Source: Acidobacteria bacterium Ga0077553 (GTDB taxonomy: Bacteria; Acidobacteriota; Terriglobia; Bryobacterales; Bryobacteraceae). From it: 52,231 bases of DNA. The translations under genes were made by a program, and so were the position numbers. The stretch lies in the NCBI GenBank assembly GCA_001464575.1, contig LNFE01000260.1:1-52231 (forward strand), in the 5' to 3' direction. Shown here in pieces: positions 17,504 through 24,815 of this stretch (position 1 is the first letter of the stretch; the number at the start of each line of letters is the position of its first letter). A model generated the notes under the pieces. That model saw only the letters and a list, made by a program, of their open reading frames with translations. It searched no databases and was not told the DNA's origin.

Positions 17504-19900
17504 TTAGAAGAAGAACCGCAGCCGCGCGCCGACGGTCCGCGGCTGCACCACCCGCGTGCCGACGAAGGCCGACTGGAAGTTATACAGCGCGGTCTGGTTG
17601 CCGATGTTCGAAGCCTGCACGTTGAAGTCCCACAGCTTGCGATCGTTCCGGATCCGCTCGTAGCCAACGACGACATCCACAATCGTCCGGGGCTTTGTCC
17701 GCGGCGGGTCGCTCAGCAGATTCACATACGGCAGCAGATCGGCGTAGTCCGGGTCGGCCCGCACCACGTCGGGGTCCGCCCCGCCCGACACTAGACCGCT
17801 GTCGTGCCGCAGCGACACCGTCGAATAGAAGCCCCGCCGGTGCGTATAGTTCACCACGCTTTGCAGGCTCAGCTTCTGATCGTGGTCGATGACGAAGGGT
17901 CCCTCGTTCAGCAGCGTCACATTGCCGTTGCCAATGTAGAGGCCACCGACAAACGGCGGCGTCGAAATCGCCCGGGCGTGGGTGGCGGCGAGGCTGCCCG
18001 AAAAGCCCTTCCACGGCGTCATCACCAGCCGGCTTTCAACCGAGTTCACTCGGATGGCGAGCAGCTGCAGCGGGAACACAATGGGCGTATTGAAGAAGTT
18101 GTTAACGTCTTGCTGATTCCGCGCGTTCTTGTGATAAAACGACGAATTCACGCTGAAGCGGCGGCCGAGCGACTGCTGAAAGCCCACCTCCATCAGGTTC
18201 TGCTTCTCCGGGCTGATGCGCTGCACCCCGCCGGTTGTCTCGCGAATGGCCGGGTCCACCAGCACATTCGCCTTCTCGGAACTCGACACCAGCAGGTTTT
18301 CGTTCTGCGGCGTCTGCATCAGCCGGTTATACGACGCGCGGAAAACGGTGCCCGTGCGCTTGACATGATAAGAGACCCCCACCCGCGGCTGCCACATCGT
18401 ATCGTCTACCAGAAACCGGTAGACGTCGTAGCGCAGGCCGAGCGAGATCTGAAAATCACCCAGCTTGATCGAGTCCTGCACGTGGCCGGTGTAGAAGCCG
18501 CCCGTGCCGCGCTCCTCGAAGCCGAACAGCCGGCCGCCGCGCGAAAGGTCAAACGGCAGCAGCGTAGGCAGGTACTCCTCGCTCGACGGATCGTTAAACG
18601 CGCCGTCCGTGATGCCGAACGTAAACTGCTCGCGTAGCGGAATCCGCTGCAGATCGATGCCGCCGCGAATGTTATGCCGTCCGCGCACCGTGGCGTAGCG
18701 ATGTGTCAGCGCGACGGTGGTCAGCCGCCGTTCCTGCGACGCCGTCACCGGGGTGTCGCCCACACTCGGCAGCAGCTGCGAGGTCGACGTCCGCACCGAG
18801 TAGTTCATCTCGTAGGTCGACGACGCATCGAGCGTGCGGACCCAGTTGAACGCGGTGGAAAAATCGCCGAGCTCCTGCCGCTGGTTCATTCCGTTCGCAT
18901 GCTGGCTGCGGAGGTTGGCAAGTTGGAAGGGCGACCGCCCCGTTAGAAAGTTCACCCGGAAAATGTCGCGGTCGCTGGCCTGGTAGTCCAGCCGCAGAAA
19001 ACCCCGCGTGGAGTTGCCGCCGTTGTGCAGGTTGTCGAGCGAAACCGAGTCGAGATAGCGGTTCGACTTCATTGTGTTCACGAGGCCCGAGTAACCGAAA
19101 CGGTTGTTCTTGCCCGCGAACTGCGTCACTTGACCCAGGGTGTCAAACCCGGCCGCGTTGAGCGCCGTGCTCCCCGTGAACTTGCGGTCCGTGCCCAAGC
19201 CCGACTTTGTATTGACGTTGATTACGGCCGCGATCTTCGCCCCGTACTCGGCCGGGATGTTGCCGGTGAAGATCTCCACGTTCTGCACGATGTTCGGGTC
19301 GACTGCGTTGGCAAACGCGCCCGTCAGTTGGTCGGTAATCGGCATGCCGTCGATGATGAACGACATCTGCGTATGGGCCCCGCGAGGATGGATGGACCCG
19401 TTGGCGTTCTGCGCGAAACCGGGAAACGTCTGGACGACGGCCTCCAATCCGCGATTGCCTACCGAAAGCGCCAACCTTTCAATCTCCTTCTGATTGATCT
19501 GCGCCCGCGTGCCCGTATCCTCGGGCGTCACCAGGCTAAGCGTTTCGAATGCGGAGACCGTGGTTGACGTCTCCGCCGTCAACAGTTGCAGCCGGATGGC
19601 CACCACCTGCGCGGCGGCGTTCGAGAACGTAATCGCCTGTTCGTGAATCTGAAAGCCGGCTGCGCGCACGGAAAGCTCATAGGTCCGCAGCGGAATGCTC
19701 GACAACTGGAAACTGCCGTCGGCGCGCGTCTCCGCCGACTGTTCGAAGCCGGTGAGCGTGTTCTTCAGCAGCACGCGCGCGCCGCCCACCCCGGCTCCGG
19801 ACGGGTCCGTCACCGAACCGCTCACCGAGGCCGTCGTCTGGCCCCACGATACACCAACGCAAATCGCTACCGCCGCAACGGCTAGTCGAATAGAATGCAC
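17504..19900 (-). CDS. TonB-dependent receptor with carboxypeptidase-regulatory-like domain
   Basis: A 798-residue outer-membrane receptor. After a signal peptide (AAVAICVGVSWGQ) comes the Ig-like regulatory domain (VSGSVTDPSGAGVGGA) and then the plug, with GLEAVVQTFPGFAQ, RGAHTQMSFIIDG and the pair VEIFTGNIPAEYG and AAVINVNTKSG. The beta-barrel runs to the C-terminal ARLRFFF. GAGGA lies 8 bases before the ATG. It is the last gene of a leftward cluster, 50 bases after a small His-containing membrane protein gene, and an imperfect hairpin lies between the two. Compared with the first receptor in this window it has a different plug and short barrel, so it is not a recent copy. Ligand unknown; association with the His/Cys membrane protein makes a metal or metal chelate one possibility. 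Confidence 0.93.
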   Translation of the reverse strand: MHSIRLAVAAVAICVGVSWGQTTASVSGSVTDPSGAGVGGARVLLKNTLTGFEQSAETRADGSFQLSSIPLRTYELSVRAAGFQIHEQAITFSNAAAQVVAIRLQLLTAETSTTVSAFETLSLVTPEDTGTRAQINQKEIERLALSVGNRGLEAVVQTFPGFAQNANGSIHPRGAHTQMSFIIDGMPITDQLTGAFANAVDPNIVQNVEIFTGNIPAEYGAKIAAVINVNTKSGLGTDRKFTGSTALNAAGFDTLGQVTQFAGKNNRFGYSGLVNTMKSNRYLDSVSLDNLHNGGNSTRGFLRLDYQASDRDIFRVNFLTGRSPFQLANLRSQHANGMNQRQELGDFSTAFNWVRTLDASSTYEMNYSVRTSTSQLLPSVGDTPVTASQERRLTTVALTHRYATVRGRHNIRGGIDLQRIPLREQFTFGITDGAFNDPSSEEYLPTLLPFDLSRGGRLFGFEERGTGGFYTGHVQDSIKLGDFQISLGLRYDVYRFLVDDTMWQPRVGVSYHVKRTGTVFRASYNRLMQTPQNENLLVSSSEKANVLVDPAIRETTGGVQRISPEKQNLMEVGFQQSLGRRFSVNSSFYHKNARNQQDVNNFFNTPIVFPLQLLAIRVNSVESRLVMTPWKGFSGSLAATHARAISTPPFVGGLYIGNGNVTLLNEGPFVIDHDQKLSLQSVVNYTHRRGFYSTVSLRHDSGLVSGGADPDVVRADPDYADLLPYVNLLSDPPRTKPRTIVDVVVGYERIRNDRKLWDFNVQASNIGNQTALYNFQSAFVGTRVVQPRTVGARLRFFF

Positions 19901-19917
19901 AAGATCCTCTCTATCGG

Positions 19918-19955
19918 TCTAAGGTTGTTGGGAAAAGAAACCGCGACAACTTAGA
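19918..19955 (-). promoter_or_regulatory. Imperfect hairpin between small membrane protein gene and TonB receptor gene
   Basis: The arms TCTAAGGTTGT (19918-19928) and ACAACTTAGA (19946-19955) pair over 10 bases with one bulged G and a 17-base loop. The structure spans the stop codon of the upstream gene and the leader of the receptor gene. No U-run follows on the minus strand, so it is not a standard terminator; an mRNA processing or stability element is possible. Confidence 0.35.
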
Positions 19956-20229
19956 ACGAGGGAGGGCCTCGGCCCGCCAAAGGCGCAATGAAGGCGAAAT
20001 CGGGGCGCAGCGTCCGTTCGGCCGCCACGGAGGCGACCCCGACCAGCACCACCAGCAAAATCGACACGGCAACCGCGGCTTCCGCCACCGCCTGATCGAC
20101 GTTATTCAACGAGCATTGATAGGGGTTACCAGCTTGATGCTGATGCAGCGGCGTATAGATCGCCACGGCAAAAAACAAGACGAGCAGGGCGGTGAATACT
20201 GCTGCAACCCGCGACCGCGTCAAGCCCAT
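19951..20229 (-). CDS. Small membrane protein with HxHx...C motif, unknown function
   Basis: A 92-residue protein with two predicted membrane segments: residues about 8-25 (VAAVFTALLVLFFAVAI) and about 50-70 (AVSILLVVLVGVASVAA). Between them lies PLHQHQAGNPYQCSLNN, with two His and one Cys placed on one face of the membrane. The C-terminus ends in RGPPSF. The layout (short His-x-His motif, Cys a few residues on, second helix, Arg-Pro-Pro-like end) recalls small metal-linked membrane proteins found near TonB receptors and copper genes, but the usual second Cys is absent here, so the resemblance is only suggestive. It follows the 2H phosphoesterase gene by 4 bases and precedes the TonB receptor gene by 50, which argues for one transcript. 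Confidence 0.7.
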   Translation of the reverse strand: MGLTRSRVAAVFTALLVLFFAVAIYTPLHQHQAGNPYQCSLNNVDQAVAEAAVAVSILLVVLVGVASVAAERTLRPDFAFIAPLAGRGPPSF

Positions 20230-20233
20230 GCGG

Positions 20234-20848
20234 TTAGTGTAGCGCAGGCTCTGGCACCGGCTCCCGGCTCATCGCGACGTCTTTCAGGTCGGACCAACCG
20301 CAGTTCCCGCTGTTCTTGACGAAGGTGATCGTTTCCACCGGAAAGCTGCGCGGGCCCGTGTATTCGGCCCATCGTTTCCTGCACAGCGCGAGACCCATCT
20401 CAAACTGCTCCGGCGTCAACTCCTGGCCCAGCGTGATGTGCGGATGGTAGGCAAACGGTTCGGCATAGGCCAAAGCATCCCCGTTCAAGTCGGCATGCAT
20501 CGCCAACAGTTGCTCCCGGCCGGCGGCCAGATCCAGGTAGATTACGTTCGTGACGGGGAACACGCAAATGTCGCCGAGCACCACGTCAAAGGACTGATGT
20601 TGTCCGGCTACTTCCGCCACCTTCTCGGCGGCGCCGTCCTGATTGCCGGCCAGTTTCCGCGGCGGTAATAAGGATACGTGCGAGCGTAAGCGACAGGTGG
20701 GCACAATCTCCTGGCGCAGGGAATATAGAAAATCTCCCAGCTCTCCGTTGATGTACGCCACCAAGGCGTAGATCGGGTCCGGGGGGGCCTGCCCGTTACT
20801 GCTACCGTTTACTACTCCCACTGGATGGGGTCCCGACGAGGGCTCCAT
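20234..20848 (-). CDS. 2'-5' RNA ligase / 2H phosphoesterase superfamily protein
   Basis: A 204-residue protein with the two signature motifs of the 2H phosphoesterase fold, HVSLL in RSHVSLLPP and HITLG in YHPHITLGQ, about 95 residues apart. These two His-x-Thr/Ser motifs form the active site in 2'-5' RNA ligases and cyclic nucleotide phosphodiesterases. The first ~25 residues (Gly/Pro/Ser-rich) are poorly conserved-looking and the real start might be later, but no better start with a ribosome site is visible. It lies 6 bases downstream of the 98-residue protein gene and 4 bases upstream of the small membrane protein gene. Cytosolic; the physiological substrate of bacterial members is generally unknown. 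Confidence 0.85.
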   Translation of the reverse strand: MEPSSGPHPVGVVNGSSNGQAPPDPIYALVAYINGELGDFLYSLRQEIVPTCRLRSHVSLLPPRKLAGNQDGAAEKVAEVAGQHQSFDVVLGDICVFPVTNVIYLDLAAGREQLLAMHADLNGDALAYAEPFAYHPHITLGQELTPEQFEMGLALCRKRWAEYTGPRSFPVETITFVKNSGNCGWSDLKDVAMSREPVPEPALH

Positions 20849-20854
20849 AGATAC

Positions 20855-21151
20855 CTACATCTTAGCTGGAACTGCGGCCGCTTGCTCGGGCACCACCCAC
20901 TTGGCCTCTTCAAAGCCGACGTACTTGTAAAGCCGGATCTCGCCCAGTTCGTTCTCGAGAATGTCACCCACCTGTAACGCGGCGTCCGTCCCTTTCAACT
21001 GTTCCCAGGCTTCGTAGGGGTTCCCGGCGTCGATGCTCCCCGCCTCTTCGTAATCTTTCAACTTCACAAGCGTCACCCCGCTTGTGTGCGGAGCCCAGCG
21101 AAAGTTCTGCCGGGGAGAGTCCTTCATCCGCAAAATGCGATACGTTGGCAT
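20855..21151 (-). CDS. Conserved-looking small protein of unknown function
   Basis: About 98 residues, starting MPTYRILRMKDSPRQ. The ATG at 21151 was preferred to a TTG at 21160, which is only three codons upstream. The protein is soluble and of balanced composition (TLVKLKDYEEAG, NPYEAWEQLKGT, LQVGDILENELGEIRLYKYVGFEEAKW), with no membrane segment, metal motif or catalytic motif that I can recognise. Its composition and high third-position GC speak for a real gene. It is packed between patatin (9 bases upstream) and the 2H phosphoesterase (6 bases downstream), so it probably belongs to one operon with them. Confidence 0.75.
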   Translation of the reverse strand: MPTYRILRMKDSPRQNFRWAPHTSGVTLVKLKDYEEAGSIDAGNPYEAWEQLKGTDAALQVGDILENELGEIRLYKYVGFEEAKWVVPEQAAAVPAKM

Positions 21152-21160
21152 ACCTTTCAA

Positions 21161-21865
21161 TTATCGCGCAGCCGCCTCTCCGGCCGCGATCCAGCGTTCC
21201 ATGTTGCCCCGGTCCCAAACCGCGGACTGCCGCAACGGGCCCAGTTTCGCCGGCGGCTGAATGCGCCGCACGTTCGGCCCATCCGGACGCTTCCGTCGCC
21301 CCACGCTCCACCACCAGGGCAGATGCGTCCAGGCGTCGACCGCCACAATCTCCGTTGCGCCCAGCTCCTCGGCCACCCAAACCGGGCAGGCCGCGCGCAG
21401 GCCACCATCAAAGGATAAGCCACCTTCCAAGCGCTTCGCGGGCAGCACCCCGGGCACGGCGCAGGAAGCCAGCAGATGCTCCACCGTCACCTCGGCGTCC
21501 CAATACACCCGGTTCTGAAACCGGAACCCTTCGCAGACGGTGACGCCGAGCGGCAGCACCGGGGTGTATTGGGCGGTCACCCGCCGCAGCAGGGCTTCGA
21601 GGCCAGTCGTATCGAGAACCCCGTCGCCGAGGAACCGGGGCCACCGCAGGCTGGGCGCGGCTTGGATCTGTTGATCTAACGTGAGCCAGAAGTGGCACAG
21701 CAGCTCGGGGTCGATGTGGCTCGCGATCGTCCAGGCGTTCAGCGCCCCGGCCGAGGCCCCGATGACGACGTCCGGTTGAAACCGGCCGGCCAGTACCCTC
21801 CACGCCCCGGCTTGGAACGCCGCGAACATGCCGCCCCCGCTCAATACCAACGCTCGCTTCGGCAT
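21161..21865 (-). CDS. Patatin-like phospholipase family protein
   Basis: A 234-residue patatin. The oxyanion-hole glycines are in LVLSGGGMFAAFQAG, the nucleophile Ser in VIGASAGALNAW (G-x-S-x-G), and the catalytic Asp in LSFDGGLRA (DGG), so the Ser-Asp dyad is complete. The protein is shorter than many bacterial patatins and has no signal peptide or barrel domain, so it is likely a cytosolic or membrane-associated lipid acyl hydrolase. AGAAGGGG lies directly before the ATG. It sits second in a tight leftward cluster, 22 bases after a possible 51-residue gene and 9 bases before the 98-residue protein gene. The lipid substrate cannot be inferred. Confidence 0.93.
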   Translation of the reverse strand: MPKRALVLSGGGMFAAFQAGAWRVLAGRFQPDVVIGASAGALNAWTIASHIDPELLCHFWLTLDQQIQAAPSLRWPRFLGDGVLDTTGLEALLRRVTAQYTPVLPLGVTVCEGFRFQNRVYWDAEVTVEHLLASCAVPGVLPAKRLEGGLSFDGGLRAACPVWVAEELGATEIVAVDAWTHLPWWWSVGRRKRPDGPNVRRIQPPAKLGPLRQSAVWDRGNMERWIAAGEAAAR

Positions 21866-21887
21866 TCCCCTTCTATTCTGGAGGAGT

Positions 21888-22043
21888 TTAGTGGCGATAG
21901 GAGACGGTGACGACGATCCGGCCTGCCTGCTCGGTCACCACCTCCAGATCCCCGAGCGCGTGAACGGTCCGGCAGACTCCGTCTACCATTTGCAGTCGCG
22001 TGGCCCCATGGACGATGGTCTCTTCCACGAAACGGGGTGGCAC
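21888..22043 (-). CDS. Candidate small protein (51 residues, GTG start), unknown function
   Basis: A short open frame beginning at a GTG (22043) just after GGGGAGG and ending at TAA 22 bases before the patatin start. The translation starts VPPRFVEETIVHGATRLQMV and ends AGRIVVTVSYRH. It lacks the Arg/Pro/Ser-rich look of spurious frames here, has alternating hydrophobic residues that would suit small beta-strands, and most codons end in G or C like the neighbours. The frame extends further upstream without an obvious better start. The ribosome-site spacing is short (about 1 base), which weakens the case. It is divergent from the gene at 22101. Confidence 0.4.
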   Translation of the reverse strand: MPPRFVEETIVHGATRLQMVDGVCRTVHALGDLEVVTEQAGRIVVTVSYRH

Positions 22044-22100
22044 GCCTCCCCGGCGGGAACGGGCAGAGAAAACTGGGTCCGGCCGGATGGGAATGGCACA

Positions 22101-22478
22101 ATGGAGGGGATGTCTCCCGAAGCCGAGATCGCCGCCATCCTCGACGCTGGCGCAGGCGCCCAAGCGCTTCTGGCGGCCTCCGAACTGCCCCCCGGCATTC
22201 GCACCGGCCTTTGGTTGCGCTGTGGCTTCTGGGCCGAAGCCCACAATGTCGCGCAGGATCTCCATACCCCTACCGGCAGCTACTGGCACGCCATCCTCCA
22301 TCGCGCCGAACCCGACGAGTTCAACGCCGGCTACTGGTTCCGCAAAATCGGCTCCCACCCCGTACTCCTGCAGATGGCGGACCGGTGGGACCTCAGCGCC
22401 TTCACCCATGCCTCCCCCGCCCAACGCGAGCGCGAGGCCCAACTGCTCCTCGATTTTTGTATCTCGAATTTCGTTTAG
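22101..22478 (+). CDS. Conserved protein of unknown function (YWHAILHR...YWFRKIG motif)
   Basis: A soluble protein of about 122-125 residues. Two ATGs compete: 22101 and 22110; GGAGGGG sits immediately before the second, which is too close for an ideal ribosome site, so the first is annotated. The core holds WAEAHNVAQDL, GSYWHAILHRAEP and NAGYWFRKIGSHPV, a pattern I associate with an uncharacterised family found in many proteobacteria and acidobacteria. Conserved Trp, His and Arg residues suggest a binding site, but no function is known. The gene begins a rightward set: 16 bases later comes the alcohol dehydrogenase gene. The same family is not elsewhere in the window. Confidence 0.8.
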   Translation: MEGMSPEAEIAAILDAGAGAQALLAASELPPGIRTGLWLRCGFWAEAHNVAQDLHTPTGSYWHAILHRAEPDEFNAGYWFRKIGSHPVLLQMADRWDLSAFTHASPAQREREAQLLLDFCISNFV

Positions 22479-22494
22479 TTTAAAGGACCGGCCA

Positions 22495-23595
22495 ATGAAA
22501 TCCATCACCGCCGCCGTGTTGACGGCCTATGAACAGCCCCTCGAAATCCGCCAGTATCCGGCGCTGACCGCCGCTGGGCCCGGCGAGTGCGTCGTGCGCA
22601 TCGAAATGGCCGGCATCTGCGGCACCGACGTCCACCTCTGGCTCGGCCAACTACCCATCCCCCTGCCCGTCATCATGGGCCACGAAACGGTCGGCCGCAT
22701 CGAGCTCTTGGGCGACGGCCTGGTGAAGGACTTCCGCGGCGAAGCCCTCGCCGTCGGCGACCGGGTCGTCTGGGCCAGTTCCATTACCTGCGGCGAGTGC
22801 TACTACTGCCGCGTCGTCCGGCAACCCACCCGCTGTGTCAACCGCAAGGCCTACGGCATTAGCTATTGCTGCGACATTGATCCGCACCTGCGCGGGGGCT
22901 ACGCCGAACAAATCCACCTCCGGGCCGGAACGTCGCTCTTTAAAATCCCCGACGCCGTGCCCACCGAAGCCGTTGTCGGCTCCGGTTGCGCGCTGATGAC
23001 CGCCATCCATGGCCTGGAGCGTTGCCCGGTCTCCTGGGGCGATTCGGTCGTTGTTCAGGGCACCGGCCCCGTCGGCCTCGCCGCCATCGCCGTGGCGAAA
23101 CAAAGCGGCGCCGGCAAGATTATCGCCATCGGCGGACCTGCCCACCGCCTGGTCATGGCGCAGGCCTTCGGCGCGGACGTTGTCATCGATATCGACGCCA
23201 TCAAGACGCCGGAAGCGCGCCGCGAACTCGTCCTGACGGAGACCGGGGGCTTCGGCGCCGATCTGGTCGTCGAATGCGTCGGCTACCCCGGCGCCGTCAA
23301 CGAAGGCATTGAACTGCCCCGGGATGGCGGGAAATATCTCGTCCTGGGCCAGTACGCAAATGCCGGCAACATTTCCTTCAACCCGCACGTCATCACCCGT
23401 AAGCAGCTCACGATCCATGGCAGTTGGGCCTTCGAGGCCCGCCACGTCGACAAAGCCCTTCGCATGCTTGAAATCCCTCACTGGCAGCACCTTTTTGCCG
23501 AAGAGATAACCGCGCGCTTTCCTCTCGAGGAAGCGAACGCGGCTCTCGACACCGTTCGCAACTGGCGGGCCGGGAAGACCGTACTCGTTCCATGA
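22495..23595 (+). CDS. Zinc-dependent alcohol dehydrogenase (medium-chain dehydrogenase/reductase)
   Basis: A 366-residue zinc MDR enzyme. Catalytic zinc ligands are visible as Cys42 in GICGTD and His63-Glu64 in MGHETVG. The structural zinc lobe is CGECYYC followed seven residues later by another Cys, the normal four-Cys set. The Rossmann fold appears as VVQGTGPVGLAAIAVAK (G-x-G-x-x-G), predicted to bind NAD(P). The start at 22495 is preferred because homology begins at MKSITAAVLTAYEQP; the frame upstream is non-coding in look. The GISYCCD insertion after the zinc lobe is typical of a subgroup annotated as L-threonine- or sorbitol-like or unknown alcohol dehydrogenases, so the substrate is open. 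The stop overlaps the start of the adaptor gene (ATGA). Confidence 0.93.
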   Translation: MKSITAAVLTAYEQPLEIRQYPALTAAGPGECVVRIEMAGICGTDVHLWLGQLPIPLPVIMGHETVGRIELLGDGLVKDFRGEALAVGDRVVWASSITCGECYYCRVVRQPTRCVNRKAYGISYCCDIDPHLRGGYAEQIHLRAGTSLFKIPDAVPTEAVVGSGCALMTAIHGLERCPVSWGDSVVVQGTGPVGLAAIAVAKQSGAGKIIAIGGPAHRLVMAQAFGADVVIDIDAIKTPEARRELVLTETGGFGADLVVECVGYPGAVNEGIELPRDGGKYLVLGQYANAGNISFNPHVITRKQLTIHGSWAFEARHVDKALRMLEIPHWQHLFAEEITARFPLEEANAALDTVRNWRAGKTVLVP

Positions 23596-24815
23596 AAATG
23601 ATTCTGGCTTTAGTCGCATTGGTGGTCTTGGCAGCGGTGGGTTGGCTGGCGTTCTCGTTCCGGAACGCGGCCCCCGAAGTGCGCTTTACCACGGTCAAGA
23701 CCGAGGACCTGGTCGATACGCTGAACACGAATGGCAAGGTGGAGCCGCTGTCGTGGATCGCTTTGCGGGCGGAGCACAGCGGCCGGCTGGCCGATGTCCG
23801 GGTTCAGAAGGGCAGCGTCGTGGCCGCCGGGGATATTGTGGCCACCATGCAAAACCTGGAGCTTCAGAAGTCGTTGCAGGCCGCTGAAGCCCGGTTTACG
23901 CAGGTGGAAGGCGAGGCGCAGAACGTACTGCAAGGGGGCAATTCGGCGCTGCGCTCTGAGTTGGATGCGGGCATGTCCCGGTTGCGCGTGGAGATTACGA
24001 ACGCGGAGGCCGAACTGGCCGCGACCGAACGCCTGGTGAGCCGGCAGGCCGCCACGCCGCAGGAGGCGGCAATGATGCGGGGCCGTGTGAACCTGCTGAA
24101 GGAGCAGTTGCGAGGCCTCGAGGAGCGCCGGGATTCGCTGGTTTCGCCGGGCGACCGCAAGGCCGCCGAGGGTCGCATTAGAGAGGCCCAGACCGCCGTG
24201 GCGATGGCGAAAGGCAAGCTGGAGCAGGGCAATCTGCGGTCCCCCATCGAGGGCGTCGTCTACCAGATCGATCTGCGCCCCGGCGCCATCCTGAACCCGG
24301 GCGATCTGATTGCCAACATCGGCAAGGTCGATTCGCTGCAGGTGAACGTCTACGTCGATGAGCCCGAGTTGGGCCGCGTGGCGATCGGCCAGCCCGTCAC
24401 CGTCACCTGGGACGCCCGGCCTGGCAAGGAGTGGAAGGGCGCCGTCGAGAAGATGCCCATGCAGATCGTCCCCCTCGGCAGCCGCCAGGTCGGCGAAGTG
24501 CTGGTGACGATCGCCAATCCTGGTAACGACCTGCCGCCCGGCGCCAACGTCAATATCGCCATCCGCAGCCGCACTGCGCCAAAGGCCATCACCATTCCCA
24601 AGGAGACCCTTCGCCGCGAGAACGGCGTTACCGGGGTCTTCCTCCTCGAGAAGGACAAGGTGGCTTGGCGCCCGGTTGAAACCGGCATCTCCAACGTCAC
24701 CCGCACCCAGATCACCCGCGGCCTGCAGGCCGGCGACCGCGTCGCACTGGCCACCGATCTGCCGCTCCGCCATGGCTCACCGGTCAAGGCGCTCGACGAA
24801 GACGCTGGACTTTAA
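23592..24815 (+). CDS. HlyD/AcrA-type periplasmic adaptor (efflux membrane fusion protein)
   Basis: A 407-residue membrane fusion protein. An N-terminal membrane anchor (ILALVALVVLAAVGWLAF) is followed by the first lipoyl half (LRAEHSGRLADVRVQKGSVV), a long alpha-hairpin about residues 90-215 rich in Glu, Gln, Ala and Arg, the second lipoyl half (LRSPIEGVVYQIDLRPGAIL), then a beta-barrel and the membrane-proximal domain (PGANVNIAIRS, IPKETLRRENGVTGVF). Such adaptors join an inner-membrane ABC or RND pump to an outer-membrane channel. Neither partner lies in the window, so this is an orphan adaptor. Its ATG overlaps the dehydrogenase stop (ATGA), giving tight coupling with an enzyme gene instead of a pump gene. 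The 3' end overlaps the convergent propeller gene by 32 bases. Confidence 0.93.
   Translation: MKMILALVALVVLAAVGWLAFSFRNAAPEVRFTTVKTEDLVDTLNTNGKVEPLSWIALRAEHSGRLADVRVQKGSVVAAGDIVATMQNLELQKSLQAAEARFTQVEGEAQNVLQGGNSALRSELDAGMSRLRVEITNAEAELAATERLVSRQAATPQEAAMMRGRVNLLKEQLRGLEERRDSLVSPGDRKAAEGRIREAQTAVAMAKGKLEQGNLRSPIEGVVYQIDLRPGAILNPGDLIANIGKVDSLQVNVYVDEPELGRVAIGQPVTVTWDARPGKEWKGAVEKMPMQIVPLGSRQVGEVLVTIANPGNDLPPGANVNIAIRSRTAPKAITIPKETLRRENGVTGVFLLEKDKVAWRPVETGISNVTRTQITRGLQAGDRVALATDLPLRHGSPVKALDEDAGL

Noticed and set aside
22000..22494. Possible longer N-terminus of the alcohol dehydrogenase
   Set aside because: The upstream in-frame translation is Arg/Pro/Ser-rich and overlaps another real gene; homology begins at the ATG at 22495.
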